From positions 1 to 45,336 of the IMG/VR virus record IMGVR_UViG_3300033156_000140: a stretch of 45,336 nt of DNA; one strand, written 5' to 3'. Under the pieces are notes generated by a model. That model was not told the origin of the DNA, ran no database searches, and saw only the letters and a program-made list of their open reading frames with translations. Source of the DNA: a virus. Positions 14,860-23,700 of the stretch are shown in pieces. The first letter of the stretch is position 1. Each line of letters begins with the position of its first letter. The position numbers and the translations under genes are program-made.

Positions 14860-17135
14860 TACTTCAACCTGCCTTTCGCGTCAATCTCCAAGTCCAAACG
14901 TTCCAATGCCCACGTTTCTCCAGAATCGGAGTTGCCAAGTTTTACGCCGATGTAACCCCCACGAGCCCGTTGCCTGACTCGATTATTCCTACCTGGGTTG
15001 GCAATCTCCCCAGTAAAGAGTGGAGAATCACCGTCCATCACGCCCTCAATCACCTGCTCTGCCGAGGGTCCGGCAAATACCGAGTAAGTGATGGGGCCGG
15101 AGTCAGAAAACTCTCCGCCCGCATCTCCGCCAGCATTCACAAATGTCATGGACCGCAAGCGGCCATACCGGTCAGCCTCACCCCCAATATTCATTACCGG
15201 CATCAGCACATAGCTATCAATGGCTTGATCGGCAACACCGATGTCGTCATCCTTTGCAGAATCGTCCCATGTCCTGATGTACCCATCCCGACACCCTACC
15301 AGCAATCCGGAATAACCATCATCATTTGCGTTGTAATAAAACGCCGAGTAAGCCCCGCATTGCATGGGGTAGGATTCAGGAAACAGGCCACCCGTTCGCA
15401 GGTCATACCAATAACAGGAGTTTGACCCATCTACAAGCTTGGTAATAGTAATGAAGATACCAGCCCGCTTGTGGTCGTAGCCCATCAAGATACGGTACTG
15501 TGCGGGATCAATGTTCTCATCATCCAGCAGGTTCGGAAGGGATACCGCCGTTTCGCATACCGGCCTCCCCATTGGGGGCATCTTGCAAATCCCGCTGGTG
15601 CCCCAGAACCAAAGGTTGTTATCAGCGTCGAAGCACCAGCTATAGGCCCCATGCATCCCTTCCTTTTCGCTAGCTAAGATCAGGGTTCCCCCATCCGCAG
15701 GATCACCATCCAGACGCCAAATTGAACCTGCACAGCCAAACACCAGGTAGTCATCATGGAAGGGAATCAGGGCACGGATAATGTCTCCAATCTTCCCTGC
15801 ACTGGTATTCTGCCCCGCAACCGGCGACTGAGCATCACTAGCAGTGTAATCAAAATCAAAGGGATCAGCCTGCCGCGACATATACCACTGGTACGGGTCA
15901 TGCGGATTCCCCGACACCACGCACCGGCCACGGTACAGGCAGCCAAGGTACAGCTTGTCAGGCAAATCCGTGGTTTTTGACGGGTGTTTCGTCCAGTCGT
16001 ACCAGAAGGGGCCGCTGCTTCGTGGCGTTGCGGTAGCGGGGGTAAAGGATGACGGGTCCATCGTCTTCCCACCAGCGTTGTCCGAGGTAATACTGTTGTC
16101 AGTATCAAACACAGCATCGGTTGTGCGGTAGCCGTAGACCGTCTTCTTGTCGGCACTTACCGTGTCCACAACCATCTTGGCCCCGGAGGTCGCCTGGGTC
16201 AGTGTATCTCCCTTCTGTGGCGGGGTAGTAAACGCCGAGGATACAGTCAGCTTATCGTTGATGAAATCCAGCACCTTCTTGTTGGGACCATTTACGATAA
16301 AGACCTTTTGGTACGCCTCGAACGCAGACAACATGTCCGAAGTATTGATGTCCCCAACGCTGTCAGCTACTTGAACCAAAGTGCCAGCCACGGATTCTCT
16401 CCATACCTCATCGTTGCCAATAGCAACCAAATGTTTTGCTGTCTCAAAATTGACAGTCTGCCAATTAGAATACAAGTCAAGGGCAGCCGCCAACGCACCG
16501 CTTCCAGATACAGACGCACCAATATCAACAATGTTGGCAAGTGATAAATCGCCGCTGACGCCCGCAGACCCAGAAATACTGCCGTCTATATCAATCAAGC
16601 TGAGGATAGTAATATCCCCGCTCGCGGAGCCGGTGCCAGAAATTGATCCGCTTAGGTCAACATTGCTGTACGCCTCGTAAGTCTCGAATAAAACATCACT
16701 GGCCGATACAACATACCACGTGGAGCCCCCGTTATTAGAAATCACCTCCGTCCCATCGGGGTACCCAGCCCCACTATCATAACGAAGCCAAAAACTGGAA
16801 TCCGTTGACTTCGCCATGATAATGTACAACGTACCGTTAGTCAGCGATACATTGGTATCAAAATCAATAGAGTGCCATGCGGGGCTTTGGTATCCAAGAT
16901 TCGAAATCGCAAGGGTGCCGGTAGCGAGAGGTGAACCAGTCGGCTTACCGTCTCCGTCTGCGTTGTACAGATAGACTACTACATCACCGCTCGTGCCAGT
17001 CGAGCGATACATCTTCAGCTTGACTGACCCGATAGTGTAATCTTGGGATGCAGTGAAAGACTGCCCACGCCAATAGGTGGGAGTTACTTCAACGTTGCTA
17101 TCGTCGTTGGTATTGTAGTAATCGACCAGTGCCAT
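14859..17135 (-). CDS. Tail nozzle-like protein with added N-terminal sandwich domain
   Basis: 758 residues. The C-terminal 500 residues have the blade-like beta repeats of podovirus tail nozzle proteins (T7 gp12 / P22 gp10 class): for example GRCVVSGNPHDPYQWYMSRQ, DDYLVFGCAGSIWRL, WFWGTSGICKMPPMG and the C-terminal YGRLRSMTF. Residues 1-150 are a beta-sandwich domain related to those in the fibre gene at 10328 (GQSFTASQDYTIGSVKLKMYR, GGSTWYV). Residues about 160-220 hold three copies of a D-x-GSxSGxGxxSGDL repeat that link the two. The usual opening of such nozzle proteins seems to be in the separate gene at 18129-18359. Confidence 0.68.
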   Translation of the reverse strand: MALVDYYNTNDDSNVEVTPTYWRGQSFTASQDYTIGSVKLKMYRSTGTSGDVVVYLYNADGDGKPTGSPLATGTLAISNLGYQSPAWHSIDFDTNVSLTNGTLYIIMAKSTDSSFWLRYDSGAGYPDGTEVISNNGGSTWYVVSASDVLFETYEAYSNVDLSGSISGTGSASGDITILSLIDIDGSISGSAGVSGDLSLANIVDIGASVSGSGALAAALDLYSNWQTVNFETAKHLVAIGNDEVWRESVAGTLVQVADSVGDINTSDMLSAFEAYQKVFIVNGPNKKVLDFINDKLTVSSAFTTPPQKGDTLTQATSGAKMVVDTVSADKKTVYGYRTTDAVFDTDNSITSDNAGGKTMDPSSFTPATATPRSSGPFWYDWTKHPSKTTDLPDKLYLGCLYRGRCVVSGNPHDPYQWYMSRQADPFDFDYTASDAQSPVAGQNTSAGKIGDIIRALIPFHDDYLVFGCAGSIWRLDGDPADGGTLILASEKEGMHGAYSWCFDADNNLWFWGTSGICKMPPMGRPVCETAVSLPNLLDDENIDPAQYRILMGYDHKRAGIFITITKLVDGSNSCYWYDLRTGGLFPESYPMQCGAYSAFYYNANDDGYSGLLVGCRDGYIRTWDDSAKDDDIGVADQAIDSYVLMPVMNIGGEADRYGRLRSMTFVNAGGDAGGEFSDSGPITYSVFAGPSAEQVIEGVMDGDSPLFTGEIANPGRNNRVRQRARGGYIGVKLGNSDSGETWALERLDLEIDAKGRLK

Positions 17136-17527
17136 TAGTCTAGACTGATGGTAAGGGTACCCGCAGCAAACCTCGCAACTTGGTCGGTGGAGATGGCCTG
17201 CGAAGAATCCAAAGCCCCCGATGCCAGCATATTACCGCCACTCGCAGCATCAAACAAAACAACGTGGGTAATAGTCCCCCAATTGCCAGTAGCCGCAGGG
17301 AACAAAATAGCCTCCGCGTTTGTGATGGACCCACCGCTAGCACTATTCCAATCACTCGCAGAAGTTTCAACACGTGCATACCCATTGCCGGAAGGCTCCG
17401 CGAGTCCCGATCCGTCATCACCTGGGTCGGCTGTCGATAGTCCGACATAACAAGTGGGGGCGGAATACGACGACTTGCCCGTGATATGATCCAACAGCTT
17501 ATTCTCAAGATAATTGGATAAGCTCAT
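17135..17527 (-). CDS. Conserved phage structural protein
   Basis: 130 residues beginning MSLSNYLENKLLDHITG and containing CYVGLSTADPGDDGSGLAEP, GNGYARVE, then NAEAILFPAATGNWGTITHVVLFDA. This layout is common in phage tail or fibre loci and I have seen it annotated as tail fibre-associated; the precise role is unknown. It is joined to both neighbours by TAATG overlaps. Confidence 0.65.
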   Translation of the reverse strand: MSLSNYLENKLLDHITGKSSYSAPTCYVGLSTADPGDDGSGLAEPSGNGYARVETSASDWNSASGGSITNAEAILFPAATGNWGTITHVVLFDAASGGNMLASGALDSSQAISTDQVARFAAGTLTISLD

Positions 17528-17727
17528 TACAGTTCCTCATAAAATACAGAGTTTCGGGAAAACGCAACCAGCCTACGGATGGTGTACATCGCATTACCGC
17601 CAGTGGGAGTACCCACAATCTCACCATTGACTATGGACAATCCATCAGCCAGGGGTGGATCAATGTCATCGCCAACCAAAACTGGGGCGTAGGTCCAATT
17701 TACAATATCAGATTCATTTAGCTGCAT
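17527..17727 (-). CDS. Small hypothetical virion-operon protein
   Basis: 66 residues, beginning MQLNESDIVNWTYAPVLVGD. It is beta-rich and has a Ser/Gly turn region (GEIVGTPTGGNAMYTIRR), perhaps a single small Ig-like or capping domain. One-base overlaps on both sides (TGATG, TAATG) support it as a real gene of the tail cluster. Confidence 0.6.
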   Translation of the reverse strand: MQLNESDIVNWTYAPVLVGDDIDPPLADGLSIVNGEIVGTPTGGNAMYTIRRLVAFSRNSVFYEEL

Positions 17728-18119
17728 CAGGCCACAATCCCAGTAATATAATCAAACTGCACGTACTTCAAATAAACCGTACCGGCCGCAGCATCAGGTG
17801 CCACGGAGAAGGTGTACCTAGTATAATAATCCTCCGCGAGGTATTCCAGGTCTATTAGAGAAATATAATCTACACCGCCCGTCAGTGTCTCATTGGCGTT
17901 GTCAAAGAAAAAAGCCCCCTCAACGTCTGAAGCCTCCGCTAAGGCCCAGCCGTAGTACCGGAATAGATTATCCCCTAAATATTCTTCGTGTCCCTCCTCG
18001 TAGGCCGTGAACCGATACTGATTATCAGGCCCCCAGGCAGTAGCAAATGAAATATCTTCCCAAGCTTCCGTGTCAGGGTTCCACCACTGCAAGTCAGTCA
18101 TCCAATCTGGCTGGCTCAT
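17727..18119 (-). CDS. Hypothetical acidic tail-cluster protein
   Basis: 130 residues, acidic and rich in aromatic residues (DWMTDLQWWNPDTEAWEDIS, then YYGWALAEASDVEGAFFFDN). No family recognised. GGGATGAGG precedes the ATG. Located among tail genes with tight spacing, so probably a virion component. Confidence 0.6.
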   Translation of the reverse strand: MSQPDWMTDLQWWNPDTEAWEDISFATAWGPDNQYRFTAYEEGHEEYLGDNLFRYYGWALAEASDVEGAFFFDNANETLTGGVDYISLIDLEYLAEDYYTRYTFSVAPDAAAGTVYLKYVQFDYITGIVA

Positions 18120-18128
18120 GCCTCATCC

Positions 18129-18359
18129 CTACCGAACGCTAGAACAAGACAAAATGAATACAACAGGCTGATTAGCACTTCCAATTCTAGTGCCGCCACC
18201 CCACTTATCAAGACCAGGCCGTTGCCCAATCCGCATTCGACCTTCAAGTACGTCGCGGGGTCGAACGTTATTCATGTACGATGAGGTCAACTGAGGGGCC
18301 TTGTCAGAGGAAAACCCCTTGAAGATTCCCTTGATGGGAGCATGTAATTCAATCTTCAT
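18129..18359 (-). CDS. N-terminal segment of a tail nozzle protein, as a separate gene
   Basis: 76 residues: IELHAPIKGIFKGFSSDKAP, then SYMNNVRPRDVLEGR and RIGQRPGLDKWGGG, ending QPVVFILSCSSVR. In my recollection this is how large phage nozzle-type proteins begin: a short strand, NVRP and RxGQRPGLxKW, after which the propeller domain follows in the same chain. Here the frame stops, and the propeller-like body sits about 1 kb further in 14859-17135 with a foreign N-terminal domain. It may be a split gene whose product assembles with the body, or a remnant. Start overlaps the previous stop (TAATG), which favours a working gene. Confidence 0.6.
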   Translation of the reverse strand: MKIELHAPIKGIFKGFSSDKAPQLTSSYMNNVRPRDVLEGRMRIGQRPGLDKWGGGTRIGSANQPVVFILSCSSVR

Positions 18360-18718
18360 TAGACGCCCTCAACATACTGGCTGAGCCGCTCCTGACTGTT
18401 AGGCCCGTAGTTGATCCACAGCCAGCTTTCCTTGTCCCAGCGGTTGGCACCCTTGGTCAATTCAAGGTATCGCTTCCACCGCCTCTGGACTGTTTTATTT
18501 CGCCCTAACCGCTGCATCCTGGCCCGCCACTGGTATCTTTCCGCAAGGTTCAAGTTCTTGGGGAGTGACCAAACTTTCGGCTGTTGCTCTCTCCCGCCAC
18601 TGATAGGCACCTCACCCTGTGGTGTAATGACCCTGGAAGGGATTTGGGCGTACCGCTTGGGCACGCCACCACCCCTTACCTGTCGTTGACGGCGGACGAT
18701 TTCCTCAAAACTCGCCAC
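18359..18718 (-). CDS. Hypothetical basic protein
   Basis: 119 residues, strongly basic (RRQRQVRGGGVPKR, QWRARMQRLGRNKTVQRRWKR). It starts at a GTG with GGGAG upstream. No family recognised; a basic helical protein in the head-tail region could contact DNA in the virion. Confidence 0.62.
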   Translation of the reverse strand: MASFEEIVRRQRQVRGGGVPKRYAQIPSRVITPQGEVPISGGREQQPKVWSLPKNLNLAERYQWRARMQRLGRNKTVQRRWKRYLELTKGANRWDKESWLWINYGPNSQERLSQYVEGV

Positions 18719-18719
18719 C

Positions 18720-19016
18720 TTAGTTCTCCCAGTACAGGTACACCTTGTCAGTGTCGTTGGACGAATAGAAGTGCAGCTTATCCGTATTCGTCACGAACAA
18801 CTCGTACACAGTGTCGCTCGACAAAACAACGTCATTGGCATCGGCGGTAGCATCAATGTTCATTGACACCGCCCCTGTGTTACCGTCAGGAACCCAGACC
18901 AAGACCCGCTTGCAGTCCTGGTCCGAGCCCTGAGCAACGTTGCTTGAAATCGTCAGAACCTCCACACCTGCCTGGGCTGTTGACCGGCCTACTGCTCGAC
19001 CTTGCAACTCAGCCAT
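18720..19016 (-). CDS. Hypothetical small virion protein
   Basis: 98 residues, beta-rich and acidic towards the C-terminus (SSDTVYELFVTNTDKLHFYS). Probably a decoration or tail-completion protein from its position, but no family is recognised. TAATG overlap with the gene upstream. Confidence 0.6.
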   Translation of the reverse strand: MAELQGRAVGRSTAQAGVEVLTISSNVAQGSDQDCKRVLVWVPDGNTGAVSMNIDATADANDVVLSSDTVYELFVTNTDKLHFYSSNDTDKVYLYWEN

Positions 19017-19480
19017 TATGCGTTTCTCCCAGGATGTCCGTCAGTCAACTCCGGCTCGGTGCTGAGATAGAACACCTCGACAAGAGCTTGACCGGCGGAG
19101 ATGTTGCCGAAATCACTCGCACCCGTCACAGTGACTCGCACGGTAACAGCGGACGAGATATATTCCATCGGCTCCTCAGCTTCCGCCCCGACCTTACCAG
19201 CACTCAGCACGTTCACGGTGCTGTTGTTCGTGTACCGGTTCGTGTCAGACGAGTGGCCGACTGCCATCGTCGCTGTAGTGTCGCCCGAAAAACCTTCCTC
19301 AACCGTCACCTTGGTCCCAATGACGAAGGCCCCGGCAGGCAATTGCTTTTCCAGGTCCACATAGCCCGACGTGCTGCCACCATCGGTGAAGTCACCGATT
19401 TTGACTCGCTGCGAAACCTTCCGAAGACCGAGCCCAATCTGACTCAGCTCAAGCAGCTTGTTCACTTGATTTGCACTCAT
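19016..19480 (-). CDS. Conserved phage structural protein
   Basis: 154 residues with GDFTDGGSTSGYVDLEKQLP, AGAFVIGTKVTVEEGFSGDT, MAVGHSSDTNRYTN and VRVTVTGASDFGN. This beta-sandwich type occurs in several phage structural clusters next to head-tail connection genes. The precise role is not known. Its ribosome binding site is TGAGGG. Confidence 0.65.
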   Translation of the reverse strand: MSANQVNKLLELSQIGLGLRKVSQRVKIGDFTDGGSTSGYVDLEKQLPAGAFVIGTKVTVEEGFSGDTTATMAVGHSSDTNRYTNNSTVNVLSAGKVGAEAEEPMEYISSAVTVRVTVTGASDFGNISAGQALVEVFYLSTEPELTDGHPGRNA

Positions 19481-19489
19481 TGACTACCC

Positions 19490-20263
19490 TCACACAATAT
19501 CGTTTCCATAGGCACTGATGGAGCCCGAAGGCACCCAAAACTGTCGGTACATGTATGGTGAAACCGTGATAAGCCCAGAATCCCGCAGGATACCAGCCGT
19601 GTCAGGAGCGTTCTGCTCATCCTTCAGCATCAGCGACTCCAGCATCTCCCTAGCCTTCGCGTTCTGGGGACCGATGGTTTCGTCTTCCTGAAACTCGGCT
19701 ACCGCAAGAGCACACTGAAGAATCGTCTCGGACTCAGTCGCACCGCCGACGAAGTAATCAGAATCATTGACCACTTTCGGCGGGGTCAGGACATAGGTGT
19801 AGTCCAGAACATAGCTGGAATCAGGAGTCGGATAGAAGTGAATCTCCCGCTGCTGTCCCGTGTCCGGAGCATACCGTCCCCATACAACTGAACACTCGTT
19901 GGGATAGCTCTCAGTCGAACAGGATGCACGATGGTGACGCAGTGTCTTGAAGGGCACCAACTCTATCGGGGGGTATCCCTCGTCTTCCGCAAACTCCACA
20001 GGACCAACCAGCCGGTCATAGTCCCGCGGCAAAGGATAGCGGTATTCACCGCTCTTGGTGACAATCGTAGCCTGCTTCTTCAGAAACGACCAGACGTGCA
20101 CCTCCCCGGTATCCCGCCGCACCGGGTTGAGGAACATCATATAGCCCCGGTACGTCAGGTCCCTCACTTTCGTCAGATCGGAGCCTGACGGAGAGGGCCC
20201 AAGCCCCAGAAACTCTGAGACTTTGGTATACACGTCCGAAAACGTCCACGTCATCTGAGCCAT
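19490..20263 (-). CDS. Head-tail adaptor (gp11 / tail tubular protein A-like)
   Basis: 257 residues. The N-terminal TFSDVYTKVSEFLGLG and the segment YRGYMMFLNPVRRDTGEVHVWSFL match the start of podovirus adaptor proteins, followed by YRYPLPRDYDRL, FYPTPDSSYVLDYTY and an AxAEFQEDET helix. These proteins form a ring between portal and nozzle. Its presence, with the nozzle-like gene and without a tape measure, is the main argument for a short-tailed virion. Confidence 0.75.
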   Translation of the reverse strand: MAQMTWTFSDVYTKVSEFLGLGPSPSGSDLTKVRDLTYRGYMMFLNPVRRDTGEVHVWSFLKKQATIVTKSGEYRYPLPRDYDRLVGPVEFAEDEGYPPIELVPFKTLRHHRASCSTESYPNECSVVWGRYAPDTGQQREIHFYPTPDSSYVLDYTYVLTPPKVVNDSDYFVGGATESETILQCALAVAEFQEDETIGPQNAKAREMLESLMLKDEQNAPDTAGILRDSGLITVSPYMYRQFWVPSGSISAYGNDIV

Positions 20264-20327
20264 CGGATACCCCTATAGGGTGGGCCGAGGCCCGGCAGAG
20301 CCGGACCCCAACCCTTGAGTAAGGGGA

Positions 20328-20627
20328 CTACGCCCCAGGTAACATCTCAAAACACTGTGCCAGAACCAGGGGAAACTTGATCGTCTTGCCCAACTCGGTT
20401 CGGATGTACTCAATATCATCCGCAGAGATAGGCACCTCACCATTTGAATAAGCTGCCTTCGCCAGTCTTGCCCGCCGCAGCTTCTCGTCAACCCCCGCCT
20501 CAACAGGGCCGCAGAGAACGCCAGCGACAATCAGGCCGAGCGTGGCGACAATCCGCTTTCCGCGATGGGTCAACATCAAGTCCCGCCCGTCGAGCGACTT
20601 GATGGGCTTACCAAAGTCCACCATCAT
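20328..20627 (-). CDS. Hypothetical virion-operon protein
   Basis: 99 residues beginning MMVDFGKPIKSLDGRDLM, with a hydrophobic stretch (IVATLGLIVAGVLCGPVEAG) and then a helical part KLRRARLAKAAYSNGEVPIS. It lies between the putative decoration protein and the adaptor, where head-completion proteins are found. AAGGGG precedes the ATG. Function unknown. Confidence 0.6.
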   Translation of the reverse strand: MMVDFGKPIKSLDGRDLMLTHRGKRIVATLGLIVAGVLCGPVEAGVDEKLRRARLAKAAYSNGEVPISADDIEYIRTELGKTIKFPLVLAQCFEMLPGA

Positions 20628-20653
20628 AGCAGTCCCCTTCCCACAAATGGTGA

Positions 20654-21499
20654 TTACGACTCAACCACAAAAGTCGCCGGGGCACCAACCATGCCAATCA
20701 CCAACCAGTCGCCGGTCGAAATGGATCGAATCTTCAACCCAACACCCAGGCTATTCGCATCGGCCGGAGTAATCGTAATCTTCTTCCCATCGCCAGCGGC
20801 CGTAGACCCATCGCCGAACAGAAACTTGTCATTGTCGCCGGGATCAATAACAATGTTCTGCTGGGCCGTGGCGATAAACTGGTACTCCAGACCTTCGCTA
20901 GGAGCACTGGGCAGCGTGAACGTAACCGCACCGCTAGCCCCCGTGTTCGTGAAGATCGTACCGGTATCCGTCTCATCAACCGTGTAGTTGGCAGTCTTGG
21001 CAACCGCGGCCTTATCATTTCGGTCAAGACCAGTCGGGAGCAGCTTCGCCAACAGCAAACCTTCGGTCGAGCTCCGGTCCACCGTCTCCATTGCATAGCC
21101 GACGAATCCACCAACCTGCGGAACATTCGTCAACTCATAGTCGGCATTGGCAATGAACAACGCCTCACCGATAGAGTGATTGTCAGTGCCCCGCACGGGA
21201 ACGATGGCCCCGTTCGGAACATAAATATCCACCCACCGCGGACCGGCCAAGCCGCAATGCGATCCACTCGCCACCACACCGGCAAAGTACTTCAGATTCG
21301 CCGTCTTGGGCTTCTCGACCCGCATCCACTTGCCGTCACACTGGTCGCCCTCATCGACCGTAGTGCCGGAGGTCCGGGTACTATCCGTCGTATCCTGATT
21401 GTAGCAGAGGGCCATACCCTCGTAGATGGTATCCGACCCCTCGTAGTACACTCGCTTCTTGCGGGCCAGACTGTCAGCACCAAATTCTGCGTAAGCCAT
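20654..21499 (-). CDS. Virion structural protein, likely capsid decoration or stabilisation
   Basis: 281 residues starting MAYAEFGADSLARKKRVYYE, with GSGCG-type beta turns and a C-terminal domain made of short strands (TVDETDTGTIFTNTGASGAV, FTLPSAPSEGLEYQF, FLFGDGSTAAGDGKK). The C-terminal domain looks like the beta-sandwich modules that decorate capsids or fibres. Directly downstream of the capsid gene after a hairpin. The start has GGAGAGGAAG. The assignment rests mostly on position. Confidence 0.6.
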   Translation of the reverse strand: MAYAEFGADSLARKKRVYYEGSDTIYEGMALCYNQDTTDSTRTSGTTVDEGDQCDGKWMRVEKPKTANLKYFAGVVASGSHCGLAGPRWVDIYVPNGAIVPVRGTDNHSIGEALFIANADYELTNVPQVGGFVGYAMETVDRSSTEGLLLAKLLPTGLDRNDKAAVAKTANYTVDETDTGTIFTNTGASGAVTFTLPSAPSEGLEYQFIATAQQNIVIDPGDNDKFLFGDGSTAAGDGKKITITPADANSLGVGLKIRSISTGDWLVIGMVGAPATFVVES

Positions 21500-21527
21500 T
21501 TCTTCCTCTCCAAAAAAGGTTGACTCG

Positions 21528-21561
21528 TGGGGGCGGCGTACTTTTGTCCCGCCAACCCCCA
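21528..21561 (-). terminator. GC hairpin after the capsid gene (attenuator-like)
   Basis: TGGGGG-GGCG pairs with CGCC-CCCCCA around an 11-base loop, with a small internal bulge. On the minus strand, TTTTTT follows about ten bases later, just before the ribosome binding site of the next gene. It may be a partial terminator that lowers expression downstream of the capsid gene. A second stem, CCCGG/CCGGG, lies at about 21565-21592. Confidence 0.45.
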
Positions 21562-21611
21562 TAAACCCGGCAGCGTATCCACCCTACCGGGACGACAAAC
21601 CAGGCTACTGA

Positions 21612-22700
21612 TTACTGCTGGCTAATCAAGAAGCCCGCAGCCTGCCGGTTATCGCAAATGCACGCAAAGCTCACGTCCACCGCAACACTCAGCAGGTTAT
21701 GACTGTGATGCCCCAACGGGGTCGGCTTGCTAATCACGAAGTCGTTTTCCTTCAGCACCACAACCTTGAAGTGATCGTGATTGACGCCGAAGATCGGATT
21801 CGTGCCATACAAATTCGCCCTGGCCGTGTCCAACTCGCTCAAGTACTGGAACGGGACACCCTTGAAGAACGTCCGGCCCATATACTTGCTCAAGTCCGGA
21901 CCGATCTTGTCGTCCTGGGCACGGGCCAAAGCTTCCATCTGCCGCAGCACGTAGTCATTCGTGTACATGTTGTACTTGTCGAAGGTCGTTTCCTTCGCAA
22001 CGGACTGCGGGACCACCGGCGGGATAAAGTGCGTCTTGCGGAACGCAGTGGACAGCAGGTCCACAATGTTGTCACCGAACCGGCCATTGTGGTCGGCATA
22101 GTAACTCGCCCACCGAGGATTCACGGTAGCAGACGCCGTGATTCCGCCCACGGCATACTGAGTACCACTGCCATCATTGTACCGGCCCTTGTAGCCCGTA
22201 AAACCACCAGCACTGTCGTCCGTCCCCAGCGACAACCACGCAGCCATGCCGTGAGGGTTCTTCGAATCCGAGGCCGACGTGGGGCTCAACACCAGCCGCA
22301 ACTGAAGCATCTCAGCCAACTCGCGGAACATGTTCTTCTGCTTGCCCGCGAGATAGTTATACAGCCGCACCTTGTTGCCTTTATTCATGGCAACCTCAAT
22401 CCGGCTGTAGGTCATGTTGGTCGTGGCATGGACCCAATCGACCTTGATCTCGTGGTCGGTGTTGACCGTGTTGTGGGTATCCTCTTCCCACAGCGAGATC
22501 ATCTTGGCATTGCCGGTATCCTGAAGCGTGATAAATTCTTTCACGCAGTCACCACTGTCTCGCTCGGCCTCCCGGAACCACCGATTGTACAGTGCAAACT
22601 CCGGAGTGTTGAACGTCAACTGAAGATTCTCTCGCCGCATCCGGGCAAGGGTTGCATGACCGAGATCAATGGCCTGTTCAATGGTAATGTCAACAGCCAT
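21612..22700 (-). CDS. Major capsid protein
   Basis: 362 residues, of HK97-fold size, directly after the scaffold gene. It starts MAVDITIEQAIDLGHATLAR and has long amphipathic helices (NYLAGKQKNMFRELAEMLQL), a G-rich loop (TDDSAGGFTGYKGRYNDGSG) and a C-terminal beta part ending in AVDVSFACICDNRQAAGF, the pattern of phage capsid proteins whose C-terminus records the non-essential comparison to gp5. No large prohead protease domain is fused. The gene order scaffold-capsid-decoration supports the call more strongly than any single motif. Confidence 0.82.
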   Translation of the reverse strand: MAVDITIEQAIDLGHATLARMRRENLQLTFNTPEFALYNRWFREAERDSGDCVKEFITLQDTGNAKMISLWEEDTHNTVNTDHEIKVDWVHATTNMTYSRIEVAMNKGNKVRLYNYLAGKQKNMFRELAEMLQLRLVLSPTSASDSKNPHGMAAWLSLGTDDSAGGFTGYKGRYNDGSGTQYAVGGITASATVNPRWASYYADHNGRFGDNIVDLLSTAFRKTHFIPPVVPQSVAKETTFDKYNMYTNDYVLRQMEALARAQDDKIGPDLSKYMGRTFFKGVPFQYLSELDTARANLYGTNPIFGVNHDHFKVVVLKENDFVISKPTPLGHHSHNLLSVAVDVSFACICDNRQAAGFLISQQ

Positions 22701-22732
22701 AGTTATTCTCCCCTACCTGAGCCATAACTCCA

Positions 22733-23689
22733 TTATTCAATGCCAGCGTTCTTGAAGGCATCGCTGATGACCTTCTCCTTCAAGGCATCGCCGCTCAGCT
22801 TCCGATCCTTGGTTTTCTTTTTGGTGGGCCTCCCGGTAAAACGCTTCTTCCGGCCGTTCAATTCCTTGACGACCTGACGTTTCACCTCAACCTCCGCCTT
22901 CTGGCCCTTGTACCAAGCTACCGCATCGTTGAACGCATCCTCGAAGGAGTTGACCAAGCCAGCCTCATAGATTGCGACAGCCCGCTCGTAGATGTTCGCC
23001 CTGGCCTGATTCCGAGGATCAGCCATGTTCGGCGTACCGTCCGGCAGGACAGGCAACTCGTCAGTCTTCCCCAGCGAAGGGAATTTCTCCGAGAGCTTGT
23101 CCATCTCTTTCGTAGCCCACAGGTATTGCTGAATCTCCATCTCCTGCTGTTGGGCCACAACAGCCTCTTGCTGCTGAGTCTTGATCGAGTTGATCGACTC
23201 GATAGCCGCATTCAGTTGATTCGCCAAGGGAAGCACGAGGCTATCAATCACCTCACCATGCTTCTCCCGCAGGGCAGCGAGCCCCTGTTCATCTAACTGT
23301 AGCGGTGTCAACTCCGGATCGGCACGAAGCTCCGGCGTATCCTCGGGCTTTTCGCCCTTGAGCTTTGACACCTCGTCGCGGAGTGCCCGAATCTCCGCCA
23401 GCAACTCGTTTACCATTCCCTGGTCATCACCATCCGTGGCACCAGAATCATCCTGATCCTGGTCTTCGACTTCCTCATCTTGGTCGTCGTCTTCCTCTGT
23501 GGGCTCACTCTCGCCCACAGCATCCTCATCATCATCAGCCGGGTCCATCTTGGTGTCCGGCAGGCCACCTTCATCATCGGAGGCACCAACGGGATCATCG
23601 TGGTCGTCCGTCTCCTGGCCCCCGTCGCTCACGTCATCCATCCACGACTGAATCGACTCCATCGCCAAATCTTTGTTTTCGTCTGCCAT
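22733..23689 (-). CDS. Head scaffolding protein
   Basis: 318 residues with the charge layout of scaffolds: a very acidic N-terminal third (runs of D and E, residues 20-90), a central coiled coil (ELLAEIRALRDEVSKLKGEK and AIESINSIKTQQQEAVVAQQ) and a strongly basic C-terminus (GRKKRFTGRPTKKKTKDRK) that would bind the inner face of the capsid protein. It lies immediately before the capsid gene. Confidence 0.8.
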   Translation of the reverse strand: MADENKDLAMESIQSWMDDVSDGGQETDDHDDPVGASDDEGGLPDTKMDPADDDEDAVGESEPTEEDDDQDEEVEDQDQDDSGATDGDDQGMVNELLAEIRALRDEVSKLKGEKPEDTPELRADPELTPLQLDEQGLAALREKHGEVIDSLVLPLANQLNAAIESINSIKTQQQEAVVAQQQEMEIQQYLWATKEMDKLSEKFPSLGKTDELPVLPDGTPNMADPRNQARANIYERAVAIYEAGLVNSFEDAFNDAVAWYKGQKAEVEVKRQVVKELNGRKKRFTGRPTKKKTKDRKLSGDALKEKVISDAFKNAGIE

Positions 23690-23700
23690 ATCGTTTCCCC

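Noticed and set aside
21699-22727. A 342-codon plus-strand frame opposite the capsid gene
   Set aside because: Shadow of the capsid frame; low-complexity His/Arg/Val composition and no start signal.
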